From: Tetracentron sinense
Taxonomy: Eukaryota; Streptophyta; Magnoliopsida; Trochodendrales; Trochodendraceae
Assembly (NCBI GenBank): GCA_015143295.1
Contig: CM026554.1
Coordinates: 56,941,301-57,005,300, forward strand
Length of the DNA stretch: 64,000 bases
Reading direction: 5' to 3'
Part shown: one piece after another, positions 48,901 through 59,670 of the stretch
Layout: every line of letters starts with the position of its first letter
How positions within the stretch are numbered: the first letter of the stretch is position 1
Position numbers and translations under genes: made by a program
Notes under the pieces: model-generated
The model's input: only the letters and a program-made list of their open reading frames with translations
Database searches by the model: none
What the model was told of the DNA's origin: nothing

Positions 48901-51900
48901 ATGCTCATTGGGATAAGACAATGGAGCATCCCCTTCATGCTGCTGGTAAGTTTGATGTTTATTAGATGTTTACATTGAAGTTATTGCATGCTTGTAATAC
49001 TAATTGCATGTCGTATAACTTTCACGTTTCAGCATATTATTTGAACCCAAAGTATCACTACAACCACAAATTGGGGAATCGGGATGACTTAATGAAGGCT
49101 GTTCACGACGTCTTCGAGACGTTGGACCCGAAGTGTAAAAGAAAAGGAGACTTCGGGAATGAGGTGAAATGTCTTTATCTCGTTAACTATAGCATATTTA
49201 TGTGCATTATTGCATTCTAATTTATTATATCTAATTGAAACATGTTTTCTCAAAATCTATAGCTAGTGCGCTTCAGGGATGCGCGGGGGAGCTTTGGAAG
49301 AACTGCTGCTAAGGAGGGAAGGTCTAGGATGACGCCGTGTGAGTAATTTCTTCTCAATAAAGTAATTATATTTTATTTCTCTACATCAAAATATATATGA
49401 AACTAATGGATAACATCGTTTAATTGTCAGCTGATTGGTGGCAAATGTACGGAACCGACTGTCCGACCCTCAGAAAATTGGCAGCTCGCTTGTTAGCACA
49501 GACTGCTTCATCTTCAGCATGTGAGCGAAACTGGAGTACATTTGCCCTCATCCACACAAAGCAGCGGAACCGACTTGGCTACAAAAAGCTGCAAAAACTG
49601 GTCTTCTGTCACTATAATATGAAGCTGCGACTCAGGCAACTGCAGATTGACACTGGGAAGCAACCTGAGCAGGATCCTTTAGACCTGATGTTAATCGGTG
49701 CCACTGAGGATCAAGATAATCCACTTTCTGAGTGGGTTAAGGTTTCATCACTTGACGAAGATGATGGGCGTCCAAACGCAGTTATAGCTAGTGCGGCCAT
49801 TGAGATGGGCATCGATGTAGAAAGGGTTATTGCTACAGAAGTGGGGTCTAGCACTAGCGGCAGCAGAAGCAGCTTTAGCACAGAATCATTTGATGAGATG
49901 ATCAGAAGTCCAAAAGGTCCTGAGACTTCAAGTGCAAGAACCGCCGGGATAAGTAGATTGTCCAATAGTAATAGTGAGGGTGGTGATGAGTCTGATGACC
50001 ATGATGAGAGTGACGGAGGCGGCGACAGTCCTGGGGATGGAGGTAACATCGGAGTTGAGCCAGAGCAGAGGCCTCTGAGCCCATTCACCGCAGAGGGTGA
50101 CTTTGACCATGCCACACAGGACCAAGATCATGGTGCCCCAACTTCACATCCAGCAGAAAGCCAACCGATTCATTACGTCCCTCGTCGAGGAAGCCAGGGC
50201 AGGGGCAGGGGCAGGGGTCAGGGCAAGGGCAAGGGCAAGGGCAAAGAACGAGATGTGGGACACGATGCTTGGTTTGGGGGCACGGAACATTCGGGATCTA
50301 GTTCCTGAGGGTCTCAACATACATGGTTCTCCAGCCATGACCAGGATACACAGTCTCAGACATCAGGCTCTCAAGAACATAGTTATTCACATTCCACACA
50401 GGATCAATATCCTTATGGATATGTCTCAGGATATGAGCCACCTCCATATGGGTATGGAGGAGACAATTTCCAAATCCCAGTGCCTGTGCCAGTTGTGCCC
50501 AATCACCCACAGTATCCACCAATTGGCGTGTTACTACATCTTAGCCCAGATTACTACCAACATTATGTACATGAGTATACATCCATGTACCATAATGTGA
50601 TGAGTTGGGCACAGTATTGTACGTATGTGGAGAATCAGCACTATAGCCAGCCAAGTCAAGACAGAGATGATGACATCGAACCTCCGCGTAACTCCTTCTG
50701 GTGGTGATTGTAGGTTTTTTGGTGGGTTGTATTATGTATGTTTATATTCTTATGAATCTTATAAATTATGAATTTATGATTGCTTGAGAAATGAATGAAA
50801 CATGAATCAATCATACATTATTGTCACTCGTCAACGCACATCTTTGCTCTCTTCTTATTGCATCTCTTGTATACATTGTTGTTTTTTTTAATGTTTTTAT
50901 TTTAAAAGGTGTATTAACATCTATTTTAACATTTCCTGAATTTTCACTACAAAATTCCATGTTTTGCCCTATTTTTTTGCCATTTTTTCCAAAAATCACC
51001 GATAAACGATATATCTTTTTTCCGCGGCTCCGACATGTCGAGCGATATCGACATTTAGAACCTTGCTTATAGTTGCATTTAATGATTGTCTAGAAACTTG
51101 TTGAAGTCAAGACTTGGTTATTTGTTGAAGCTTTTATTTCTTTTCTAATAACTAGTAGTAGTCATTACCTAGACTTTTTGAATGTGAGTCTCTTGTTGCC
51201 TATTTAAACCAAGGGGGTTGTCCTTGGCCTTGGAGAATCCGTTTTTGAAACATTATCAATATAGAAGACCTTAAGTCTTGAATTTTCTCCTCCAATCTTT
51301 GTGGATGTTTGATTGATTGTTGCAGTTTTCTCATTTGAACTGCATTACAAAGAGTATACCCAAGTGCGCAAAAATAGGGTGTTGATGATAAATTGATAAT
51401 TAATCACCCACTGATTATTGGACCTTTCAAGCTAAGGCAGAAGTTGCAAGTTTAGGGAGGCTGACAGTTTCATGCACTGTCAAGATAGGACTTTTCAATG
51501 TACTGATTGCAATTTGAGAATCTTTATCTCAATCTTTCTGTGCTACTGCTTCCAAACTGTAAATTGCAACTTCAGTCGCAAGAGGTAGAAGGAAAGTGTG
51601 TCGAAAGACCATACATAGGATTATGAGTCTGACATTGAATGGGAGTACATCTCTTAATGAGATAGTGCAACATTGCAGTTGAGAGGCTGTTGAATGGGAG
51701 TACATCTCTTAATGAGTCTGCCATTAATATGTTTCGCAAGTTTAATGTAGTGTAAAATTTTATAATTTCACTGGATTCTCCTGATTGATGATCAAATGAG
51801 ATGTATTTCTCATTTTTTAAAGTATCTAACAAACTATTAATGACAGATTTAGCGATATATTATTTAGCCCAAACACAGCCAACACACATTTTGGGCTAGC

Positions 51901-53617
51901 TCTAGTTTGCTCTAACTTAACCGAATTTAACTCACGAGCTGTCCAGCCCAAACTCAGCCTAAATATAACCCACAGGTTGTTCAACTCATGCAATCCCAAA
52001 CTTGGCTCGAAGCCCGATATTATGTTGTGAAGCGAGCTTGGGCCGAGGTTTTAAACATTGGGCTGAGCTCGGGCTAACCCCAGACCGGTCTGACTGCCAC
52101 CCCTAGTTTTATCTCATATTTGTTCAGTTTGTTTGCAAGCTTACCTAATGCGCATGTTCAATGCTTACACACAAATTTTACTTGCTTGTAGATGATGCAC
52201 TTGGTTTTTTGTTTTTCTTATTCAGCCATCCTGTATGACTTCTAAACCTACATTGTTGCCATCTTTTAGAATTTTATAGCTATAAGAACCTTTTTAAGGG
52301 TCTTGATCTCACTCCCCATTAGAAGCGAGTTCCCAAAACTTGTTTTGGACAGTTCTATCTTGACAAATTCGTCCCAGACGAGGAGATTTTAGTTTCTTAG
52401 AGAGCAGGTGCTTTATCTTTTAGGAATATGGAACTTTTATGCTTTTAACTTTTCTATGATCACAGTATCCAATTTGAGGATGTCTTCGGCATTTGAGGAT
52501 TAGGCACTCCTTCAAAGTTATGGGATAAGACATGTTTATTTCTGCAAGAACCCAGTTTGTGCTGGTTGGTAGCAGTTACTACTTGAACTTACTGATTAAG
52601 GACAGCAAGACAGTAACATTTTCAGTATATGTTAGTTATCCCTTTTGTGAAAGAATTGCTCTTGAAAAATCACAAAACTGTGAATTCTGTGTGCAAGTTT
52701 TCACCATTGGTATATAATATAGAGAGACGGGTTTTTAAACATTTACACTAATGTAGGAGATGTCAGCCTCCAAATGTATGAATTTGCATTTTTTTTTGGG
52801 TAGATTCAGGCACAAGCTCTTAGGCAAGTCTATGAGCTAACATATATATATATTTCAAACTTGTAATTCTTGGACGAATAGATGTTTCTTCTATAATCTA
52901 TGGTTATGCAGATGACATGCAAGCAATAAGGTTTATGATGGTTGTTTGTTTAATGATTGGTTAAATATTCCAGGGTTTGCTTCTGAGTCCCTTGCCCCAA
53001 GACATGACATGGGTATGCTTTCAGACGTCCCAGCGACCGTGGCAGCTGTAAAGAATCCAACTTCAAAGATAGTTTACGATGAACACAACCACGAGCGTTT
53101 CCCCCCTGGCGACCCTAGCAAGCGGGCATTTGCCTACTTTGTCTTGACAGGTGGGAGGTTTGTGTACGCATCCCTGATCCGTCTCCTGGTCCTCAAGTTT
53201 GTGTTGAGCATGTCTGCCAGCAAGGATGTTCTCGCTATGGCCTCCCTTGAGGTTGACCTCTCCAGCATTGAGCCTGGGACCACTGTGACTGTGAAGTGGC
53301 GTGGAAAGCCAGTTTTCATTAGGCGCCGAACTGAGGATGACATCAAGCTGGCCAACAGTGTTGATGTCGGGTCCCTCCGTGACCCGCAAGAGGACTCAGC
53401 CAGGGTTAAGAATCCAGAATGGCTCATTGTTGTCGGGGTCTGCACCCATCTTGGCTGCATCCCTTTACCAAATGCCGGTGACTTTGGCGGGTGGTTTTGC
53501 CCATGCCATGGTTCCCACTACGACATCTCTGGGAGGATACGCAAGGGCCCGGCACCCTACAATCTGGAGGTACCCACTTACAGCTTCTTGGAAGAAAACA
53601 AATTAATGGTCGGTTGA
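37316..53617 (+). CDS. UCR1: Mitochondrial Rieske iron-sulfur protein of cytochrome bc1 (complex III)
   Basis: Exon 1 is 37316-37466 and exon 2 is 52974-53617 (phase 1 junction, GT-AG), 795 nt, 264 residues. Exon 1 encodes the arginine/serine-rich presequence ([14 protein letters not shown]). Exon 2 has the transmembrane helix region ([17 protein letters not shown]) and the Rieske domain with the two 2Fe-2S motifs VCTHLGC and [12 protein letters not shown], so both Cys/His pairs are present. The protein carries electrons from ubiquinol to cytochrome c1 at the inner mitochondrial membrane. Length fits plant family members. The single intron is 15.5 kb, most of it a nested gypsy plus hAT insertion, yet donor (AGAG|GTTAGT) and acceptor (TTCCAG|GG) are intact. 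The start ATG is the first in the exon and follows a purine-rich leader. Confidence 0.95.
37467..39500. other. First part of the Rieske intron, nothing recognised
   Basis: T-rich after the donor (a poly-T run at 37472-37488), then ordinary AT-rich intron sequence. No transposon ends or RNA genes were recognised. Confidence 0.45.
39730..39965. repeat. About 31-bp minisatellite in the Rieske intron
   Basis: About 7-8 diverged units built on GGAGATCTTCGGAGCTTTGG and CTTTAATGGAGATC, with GATC every unit. It lies in sequence that may belong to an older repeat beginning near 39512. Confidence 0.8.
41019..43232 (+). pseudogene. Gypsy gag, protease and integrase-end remnants
   Basis: Gag begins around 41073 ([20 protein letters not shown]) with capsid words [18 protein letters not shown] and VQTRLRGSC, then frameshifts near 41490. 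A zinc knuckle [14 protein letters not shown] lies at about 42007, and the protease [13 protein letters not shown] at about 42304 keeps its Asp. After about 42600 the sequence jumps to the integrase C-terminal end ([38 protein letters not shown], 42940-43090). The RT, RNase H and integrase core are deleted. Several stops are present. Confidence 0.88.
43602..43740. repeat. Subterminal GATATATC palindromes of the hAT element
   Basis: Two copies of ATCGGCGATATATCGCCGAT, each a perfect palindrome with weaker outer pairing, lie at about 43610-43630 and 43697-43717. Related CGATAT words recur at the right end (51000-51055). Such subterminal repeats are typical transposase contact sites in hAT elements; the role here is inferred. 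Confidence 0.85.
44205..44425. repeat. About 60-bp tandem repeats with CCCTTATAAGGG cores
   Basis: Four diverged units share GCTAA.TTCACTC and AACCCTTATAAGGGTT palindromes. The same palindrome recurs at 44530 and 45215, marking the start of each large duplication unit. Confidence 0.8.
44527..45898. repeat. Tandem duplication of about 685 bp inside the hAT element
   Basis: Copies 44527-45211 and 45212-45898 are nearly identical over their whole AT-rich length, with a few indels and substitutions. Both begin with TAAACCCTTATAAGGGTT. No coding. Confidence 0.9.
45793..46430. repeat. Second tandem duplication of about 320 bp in the hAT element
   Basis: Copies 45793-46116 and 46117-46430 share AATATGTTATAAACTAATAT-type sequence, GATCAATGTTATATATA and TCTGCACATTGC. 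The first copy overlaps the tail of the 685-bp duplication, so part of the unit is present three times. A (TA)n run sits in the first copy (45950-45976). Confidence 0.85.
46717..46936. repeat. 51-bp tandem repeats, four copies
   Basis: Units start AAATAAAATTACATC at 46717, 46768, 46819 and 46870, with a partial fifth at 46921. The period is exactly 51 bp. They lie about 330 bp upstream of the transposase ATG. Confidence 0.92.
47265..50707 (+). pseudogene. hAT transposase with BED finger, DUF659 and hAT dimerisation domain
   Basis: Exons 47265-48945, 49033-49163, 49263-49338 and 49431-50707 (GT-AG) sum to 1055 codons. The N-terminal BED zinc finger is CNYCGKKI to LKWHLAGGD. The catalytic core (DUF659) has MCDGWTG and [13 protein letters not shown]. 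The C-terminal dimerisation region has [21 protein letters not shown], with the catalytic Glu. The tail is unusual: [16 protein letters not shown], then a long Q/S/Y/P-rich stretch. Two in-frame TGAs (47625-47627, 50306-50308) interrupt an otherwise open frame; both are one step from CGA. The start is the first ATG in frame before the BED finger. Function in the family is cut-and-paste transposition in the nucleus. It is probably inactive or very weakly active unless the stops are bypassed. Confidence 0.9.
51850..52112. repeat. GGGCT-rich repeat, probable hAT-like MITE end
   Basis: Words GAGCTCGGGCT, AGCCCAAAC and TTGGGC recur, and the right border GCCACCCCTAG reversed gives CTAGGGGTGGC, a common plant MITE end. 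The left end is not clear. Confidence 0.5.
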
Positions 53618-54480
53618 AAATTGATGAGGTCTATTTTAGGGGACAGTGGGAATTTTGGTTTGCAAATTTATTATTTCAATCAGAAGAAGTCCAAGACTTT
53701 TTGCCGACCTGTTTTTCACCTTTTGGCCTGTTTAGTATAATGGTTATATAACTTGGATATTGTATCTGCTGCCATTGTTGATCTCTGGCTGAATCCTGGA
53801 TATTGAATAACTCGGCTGGCATTTGCTTACCATGTCAACTCTAGCTGGTTTTTTTTTTTTTTTTTGTGGGGGTTGGGGGTTTATTAAATAAATTAAGCTC
53901 TTGTATGCTGTTATTATTTTATTTTTCACAAAGCTAAAATTCTGCTACCATGTTAGGTCACTTATATTGATTGATGAATTGAAAACCATTCTATTAAATA
54001 TATACAAGAGTATTTTGATAATTTCATATATATAACCCAATGATTGTTACCATTCTATCTGCTGACTAGGTTTGAAATCCCGATATTCGGTGATTTCGGT
54101 CAGCCAACCCGATTTGTCCTGTACATGGCATTCAAATGATGAGGGGACGGTAAAATAGGGTTGAGGCAACCTCAAAATAAACCACCTTAGCAAGCAGTGT
54201 AGTGTTTACTTGGTTGATTGCTAATTTGGAAAGCGTGAATTGTTCCAAGGTAGTCTTAACACTTGGATTGCAAGTGCATCCTAGTCTAAGCTCTTCTAAA
54301 AACGATATCTTTATTTTATTTTGGGTTTAAAGGGACATGCCAAAAACCGTGATCAGTCCCCCCCTTACAGGGACTCAGTCCTTGATCTCCCACATAGATA
54401 GCAAGGTGAGATTTCAAGTATTATCGCTTTCTTTATGAGATTTAAAATCATTTATTTTGCTGCATTTAAAGTCTTACAGG
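53618..54480. other. 3' UTR and intergenic, no gene seen
   Basis: The Rieske 3' UTR should fall in the first few hundred bases. A T-run at 53849-53866 and ordinary AT-rich sequence follow. Confidence 0.45.
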
Positions 54481-54485
54481 AAAGA

Positions 54486-54890
54486 CCGGTGATCTTCTCA
54501 ACCGGTTTTGCCCAAAACCGGTTACAATCCTGTGGTTACCACATGTCCCTTTTTACACCCATTAACTGTGGTTAAGATTCACCTACCCCTAAGGTTCGCC
54601 CTCCTCTCTTTGGTTTTTAGAAAAAATAAGATTCACCTACCCCTAAGGTTCGCCCTCCTCTCTTTGGTTTTTAGAAAAAATATTTAAAAAAAATTAACTC
54701 TAGGAGTTGGTAAATTTTAACCACAGTTAACAAAATTTATTATTATTTTTTTCTTAAAAACCAAGAATAGGTGAGTGAAGTTAAGGGGTGAATGAATCTT
54801 AACCATAGTTAAGAGGTGTCAAAAGAGACATGTGGCTACCTCATGGGCGTAACCGGTTTTGGCAAAACTGGTTACAACCGGAGAAGAATA
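54486..54890. mobile_element. Foldback MITE, second copy of the 36551 family
   Basis: Inverted arms contain ACCGGTTTTGCC, AAAACCGGTTA, CACATGTC and TTAACTGTGGTTAAGATTCA and their complements. Part of the left arm (about 51 bp, GATTCACCTACCCCTAAGG onward) is duplicated in tandem at 54576-54678. Confidence 0.82.
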
Positions 54891-55310
54891 TGTCCTTATA
54901 GGAAAAGTTGGTACTCAAAAGAAAATGCATATAAAATGTATATTGTGAAATGACAAAAAAAAATTATATAGTGCGGGACTTGCAATGGCAACCAAAGGCG
55001 TCGATGTGAAAGGAGCATCATATATCAAGTGCAACCCTTGGCCGATTTCAAGAGTCAGATAAATGGAGTATGCAACTCGAGAGAACACTTGAGAATATAG
55101 GAACCGACAAAGTCCAATTCAAGAAACAGCGCTTTCACATGCGACAACCTCGGAGCGGCGACTCCCACTGTTCCACCTAACCCCTCGCTGTTAGGTGTTT
55201 ATTAACCGTCCTTTTTCTCCGCTATCCGGATCGCAAACTCTTAACTCTATCCTAAATGACGCTTATATCCCAATTATCCAAATATGTTTTTTGAGGTGTA
55301 CATAAATTGG

Positions 55311-55469
55311 TACCTGACTCTTGTGTTAGTGGTGGGGTGTGGCCTCTGTCGAGGGAGGTATGGGATCCAATCTCCCAAGGTGATGAGTCCACAAGAGTTC
55401 CAATCCCCAAACTAACCATTAACTATACCGACATAGGTAAATGATATTTGAAGCCAAAAAAAAAGGGTA
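55311..55469 (+). mobile_element. SINE with 11-bp target duplication
   Basis: 159 bp flanked by ACATAAATTGG (55300-55310 and 55470-55480), identical on both sides. An A-box-like TGTTAGTGGTGGGG and a B-box-like GGGATCCAATCTCC lie in the first 75 bp, and the 3' end has an A9 run. This is the layout of a tRNA-derived plant SINE. Confidence 0.85.
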
Positions 55470-56164
55470 ACATAAATTGGCAAGAGTGGACCAAACTTCA
55501 TTTTGCCTCTAATAGTAATAGCAGATTTGATGGAACTAAGAGCAAATCAAAGATGGATTCACCTTCTGAATTTACCCCAGTGCTGTTTACTGCATGAATT
55601 CCGAATTCGGAAACCCAAATTGCAAACCTTCTAAACATATGGAGAACTCCCCAAATGCAAGTGGTGCACTGTCAAAGATAGGGGCCATTTATGTTTTGGG
55701 TTGGTCCAAACAGGCCTTTCAAGGTAGTGTTTGGTTGCAATTTTGACCTGTTGAGTTCAAACTTGGGTGATACATGGTGGGATTGGGTACTGATAATAAC
55801 TTTTGGAGTGCAAGCAACAGGTGATAACTTGCCTATTTCCTCTGTAATCAGAGCTCCCTCACAAAAGGAATATTAGGTTTTTTATGCCAGAGTGCAAAAT
55901 CCAATGCCTAAAACTTTGGCCTTGGATTTTATCTAGCAGATGCTAGAAAAGTGGTGTCAGGCTACCATACATTATACGACATATGGCATGAAAATGAGAG
56001 AAGTCATTCCATTTTCTCCCATGATTTTCATTTATTCTCACTTGTTTTCTTCCTCTATTTTTTTCATCATTTTATCATCCTATGTCGCATTATAGGGACA
56101 ATAAAGTGACTTGTCCGCCACATGTCACAAATATTGTGATAGCCCCATATCACTTTTCTGGTAT

Positions 56165-56345
56165 CTTTTTTTTGGTTGGCCTAATTTTTTAACTAACTAT
56201 GTTAGGGGTTACACGGTCAGTAGGGTTAGTACTCATTCATTGGTGAGTGACTTAACAGCCACACCAAGGACTCGAACACGAGTCTCCACCCCAGGGAGAT
56301 GCAGTACCACTGGGACAAACCCATGGTGTCTACCAAGAGAATCCG
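56165..56345 (-). mobile_element. tRNA-derived SINE, minus strand
   Basis: On the minus strand a box A (TGTCCCAGTGGTACTG) is followed by a good box B (GTGTTCGAGTCC), then CTGTTAAGTCACTCACC and an oligo-A tail (CCAACCAAAAAAAAGATACC). It resembles the unit at 55311 in organisation. A target duplication was not found. Confidence 0.75.
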
Positions 56346-56644
56346 AGGCCTAAAACTTTGTATCCAAACAAAAGTACAATTGAATTTTATGGCAGAGAGT
56401 GCAAAATGGGCATTGTTTAATTCATGAGGGGGTATAATGGTCCTTTCAGCTCCACACCAACCATACCAGAAATCCATTTGGCAACCACCCTAACAAATCT
56501 TCCAACGTTGCCCTCTCTATCCGCCTAATGTCTCTCTCTCCCCTTGCTGGGTCGACTAAAGGGAACTTTCTTCTTAAAACTCTCTCTCGATTTCATTAAA
56601 AATAAAACGTCATTTTGAATTTCTCCCTCTGCGATCTCATTCTC

Positions 56645-57442
56645 ATGGCCTCCATTTCCAAGCTCTCAAATCCTATCTTCGCTTCTTCTTCGTCCTCTGT
56701 TAAGTTCAGATCATCCCAACCAAGACCTTTAGTCGATTTCCACACCAGATCCCTTTTAAACAGAGGATTTTCATCTTCTAGGTTATCGATTCGAACCAAT
56801 CACGTCGACAGGAGCTCGTTGATGTAAGTATTTGGGCCATCTGTTCTCGGTGTTGTTAAATGATCTAATTGATGTTCTATTTGTTTGTTTAACTGAATTT
56901 CTCTTGCTTTAACTATGTTATCGTTTGATTTTAATTTTGATTTGATGTCCGTATACAGTTCTAACTTTATGGTTTGATAGCTCTCTCTGACAATCCAATG
57001 ATAGGCTGATTTCATATTGTGTTGATGTGTTTCAATCCTCGAGGACTCTTCGTTTTGGGAGTGGCTGTTTTTTTTTTTTAATTGTTTTTTTTTATTTTCG
57101 CTAGAGTTAATATGAAGGAATTCACGATAAACACTTTTCTCCTGTAGATGTGAAGAAGGTCAAATATTTCCTTGCCCTTCATACTGTAACAACCATCAAC
57201 CGGCACGTTTGGTACATATTTCTTTTTTTCACTTTTTCCCTTTTGGAGCCAACATCATGATCTTATGCAATTTGAACTTTGAATTGGCGCCAAAGATGGA
57301 AAAAAAAACCCGGTTTGGATAGGTTTTGTGCATGCAAAAGTTTGGAAAAAAAATTCCAAGGTAAGATTTAATGGAAGAAAAAACTCTTAACAAATGAGAA
57401 GAATCATGAATGCTACACAAAACAAGACTGTATACACTGATT

Positions 57443-57476
<34 letters not shown>

Positions 57477-59634
57477 GATGGTTGTCAATTGTCATGGCCA
57501 TTCTCCATCACCATCAGCTGGAATATGTAGCAATAGAATCTATGTTGCACAAACTCTTTGAGCCTTTAGGTGAGTCGTGTTTCCACAAGTGTGGATACCG
57601 ATACAGACACAAACTCACCAATTGTTTCTTAGAACTACTACTATTCATACCTATTGACATGGACAAAGACACATACACCATTTTTGTTTGACTTCGTACA
57701 TCATTTTGTTATAAAAATTTCTTGAATATTAACCAGTTAACCTATAAAATACAAATTTGGAATTATGAAGTTTGAGAGCAATCATGGAATAAGAATTAGG
57801 ATAATATCCGAAGAATTCGACCGATTATAATCAACTTTGATTTGGGGATGAAATTGAATGGCCTGAAGATTGAAAGGCAACAGAGAAAAAAACAATAATA
57901 ATCAAATTCACATATCTCATTTAGGGTTTTACACTTACCGCAAGAACAAGAAAAAGAAACATTGTAACAGAGGTAACAAAACCCTAAAAACTTTAAAATC
58001 CAAACTCCTCTTTGAAGATTCATCTATTTCTCAACATGGGCAGCCAGCATCAGACGTTCCTCTACACCGTTGATGGAGAAGGACGAGCTTTCCTCTTCGA
58101 CAGATTCTGGGGAGTTATCGACGAAGGTACCCATTTCTTAGTGCCTAGGCTTCAAAAAACCTACATCTTCAACATCCGCACTCGCCCTCACACCATAGAT
58201 CTCCAAATGGGTAGTAACCTCGCAACCCACCGTCGTCAACAAAGACCATTTTTTCTTTTGTTTGCAGAAGACTAGATGAGAAGTGGGAAGGGGGTGAGCG
58301 AGTGGAGAGGAGAAGAGAGGAGGCTGCGGCTGAAGAAAGTAAATGTAGGGTAGGGTTAGATCTTAAGGAAGAATATATATAAAATGACAAATTACATTGT
58401 TATCCTCAAAAACTTTAAACAATTATAATAATATTAACTATAGTTTAAAGAATAGTAAGGGCATTAATAGCATTAAAATTTTATATCTATATTATAAATG
58501 GTTTCGGATAGTTCACGGATCAGATAGGGTACTATCCGTATCCGATTATAAAACGGATACTTCATAAGATATCCGCTCCGCTAGATAGCTATCCAGATAA
58601 ATATCCGAATAAACGGATATGAATACGGATCGGATACGGATATTTATCCGCTGCCCTACTTGATAGAGTAATCATGTAATAGTTTAATTATCGTAGCTAT
58701 TTTTAAATTTTAATGCATATTCTATTTGAATTTCGAATGTAATATGTTCAATTAGAGATTTTTATTTATCTTGTGATGTATGCAATAATTATGCTTTCAT
58801 ATTTAATTTATTCCCTTTACAATCTCTCATAGCATTCTACATTTAGAATAGAACAATTTTGAAATTATTAAAATATCTCCAATGTCTTCTTGGGTCTGTT
58901 TTTTTGGGGATTTCCGAATTCAACACCCTTGCATCTGTGTTGGATTTCAAAGCCCATTTCATTTTTGAGCAACTTAGAATAGAATAATCCCAGGTTATAT
59001 TCTGTTCATCCGTCAATGTTGTCTTAGGGCATAATTTGCAAAAAGCAGAACTGGGAGAGTATATTTTGTTGTTGCCCTTTTGATGGCTCTATACTGGAAT
59101 GAGGAATGCCCATTATACCACAATAATCTGGGGCATTGGGGTTATTTGCAGAAAAAGGTTAATGCAGGGGATGGTTTGCAAATGCATAAAAAGGGGTCTG
59201 AACAAGAATACCTAATTATTATTGTAGTTATGTATTATATACATGTCCTTAACAATACTTGACCAGAGTATATTTCTTTAATAACTAACTATAAGAGAAG
59301 TCATTATTATTAATAGTAATTTCAATAGTATCATCATAACATTATTCTTTTATGTGATAGTTGTTTCTGTTTCTCTTGGTAGCATTTGCATGTTTATTAT
59401 TTCAACAACTTTCCATAACAGTTTCAGATGTTCCCAAATTGAGGGAAACGGAGCTCAATTAAAGAGAACAGTTCTTCATGATCTCTACGAGCAGCAAGGG
59501 CAGAGTCCATGGTATGATAACCTTTGCCGACCAGTTACGGATCTGCTTCCACTGATTTCAAGTGGAGTTAGAGGTGTCACCAGCAACCCTGCGGTAATTA
59601 CACCTCTGTATTGTTTTCTCACCTATATATATGT

Positions 59635-59670
<36 letters not shown>

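Larger units (their letters stand above)
43588..51065 (+). mobile_element. hAT DNA transposon, 7478 bp, in the gypsy 3' LTR
   Basis: Ends CAAGGTTC and GAACCTTG are perfect 8-bp inverted repeats, with more diverged pairing inward. The flanking 8-bp duplication CTTATAGT (43580-43587, 51066-51073) is perfect, as expected for hAT. The left 3.6 kb is non-coding and full of palindromes and tandem duplications. The transposase lies on the plus strand at 47265-50707. The sharp ends and perfect duplication suggest it moved after the gypsy element aged. It is autonomous in layout, but the transposase has two in-frame stops. Confidence 0.95.
40535..51347 (+). mobile_element. Internally deleted Ty3/gypsy element carrying a nested hAT
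   Basis: 5' LTR 40535-about 40990. 3' LTR 43399-43587 continues at 51074-51347 after the hAT insertion. LTRs start TGATGCAGGAGC. The target duplication CAAAG is perfect (40530-40534, 51348-51352). A primer site like TTGATATCAGAGC follows the 5' LTR (Met-tRNA type). The LTRs differ by roughly 8% by hand alignment. Without the hAT the element is only about 3.3 kb, because RT, RNase H and most of integrase are missing. Confidence 0.92.

Noticed and set aside
55691-55876. 61-codon ORF beginning MFWVGPNRPF
   Set aside because: No recognisable family, no splice partners, and it sits in a repeat-rich spacer.
57150-57213. Possible extra transaldolase exon with AG and GT borders in intron 1
   Set aside because: Including it shifts the phase and puts a stop in the next exon. 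Direct joining of 56823 to 59428 gives the expected protein.
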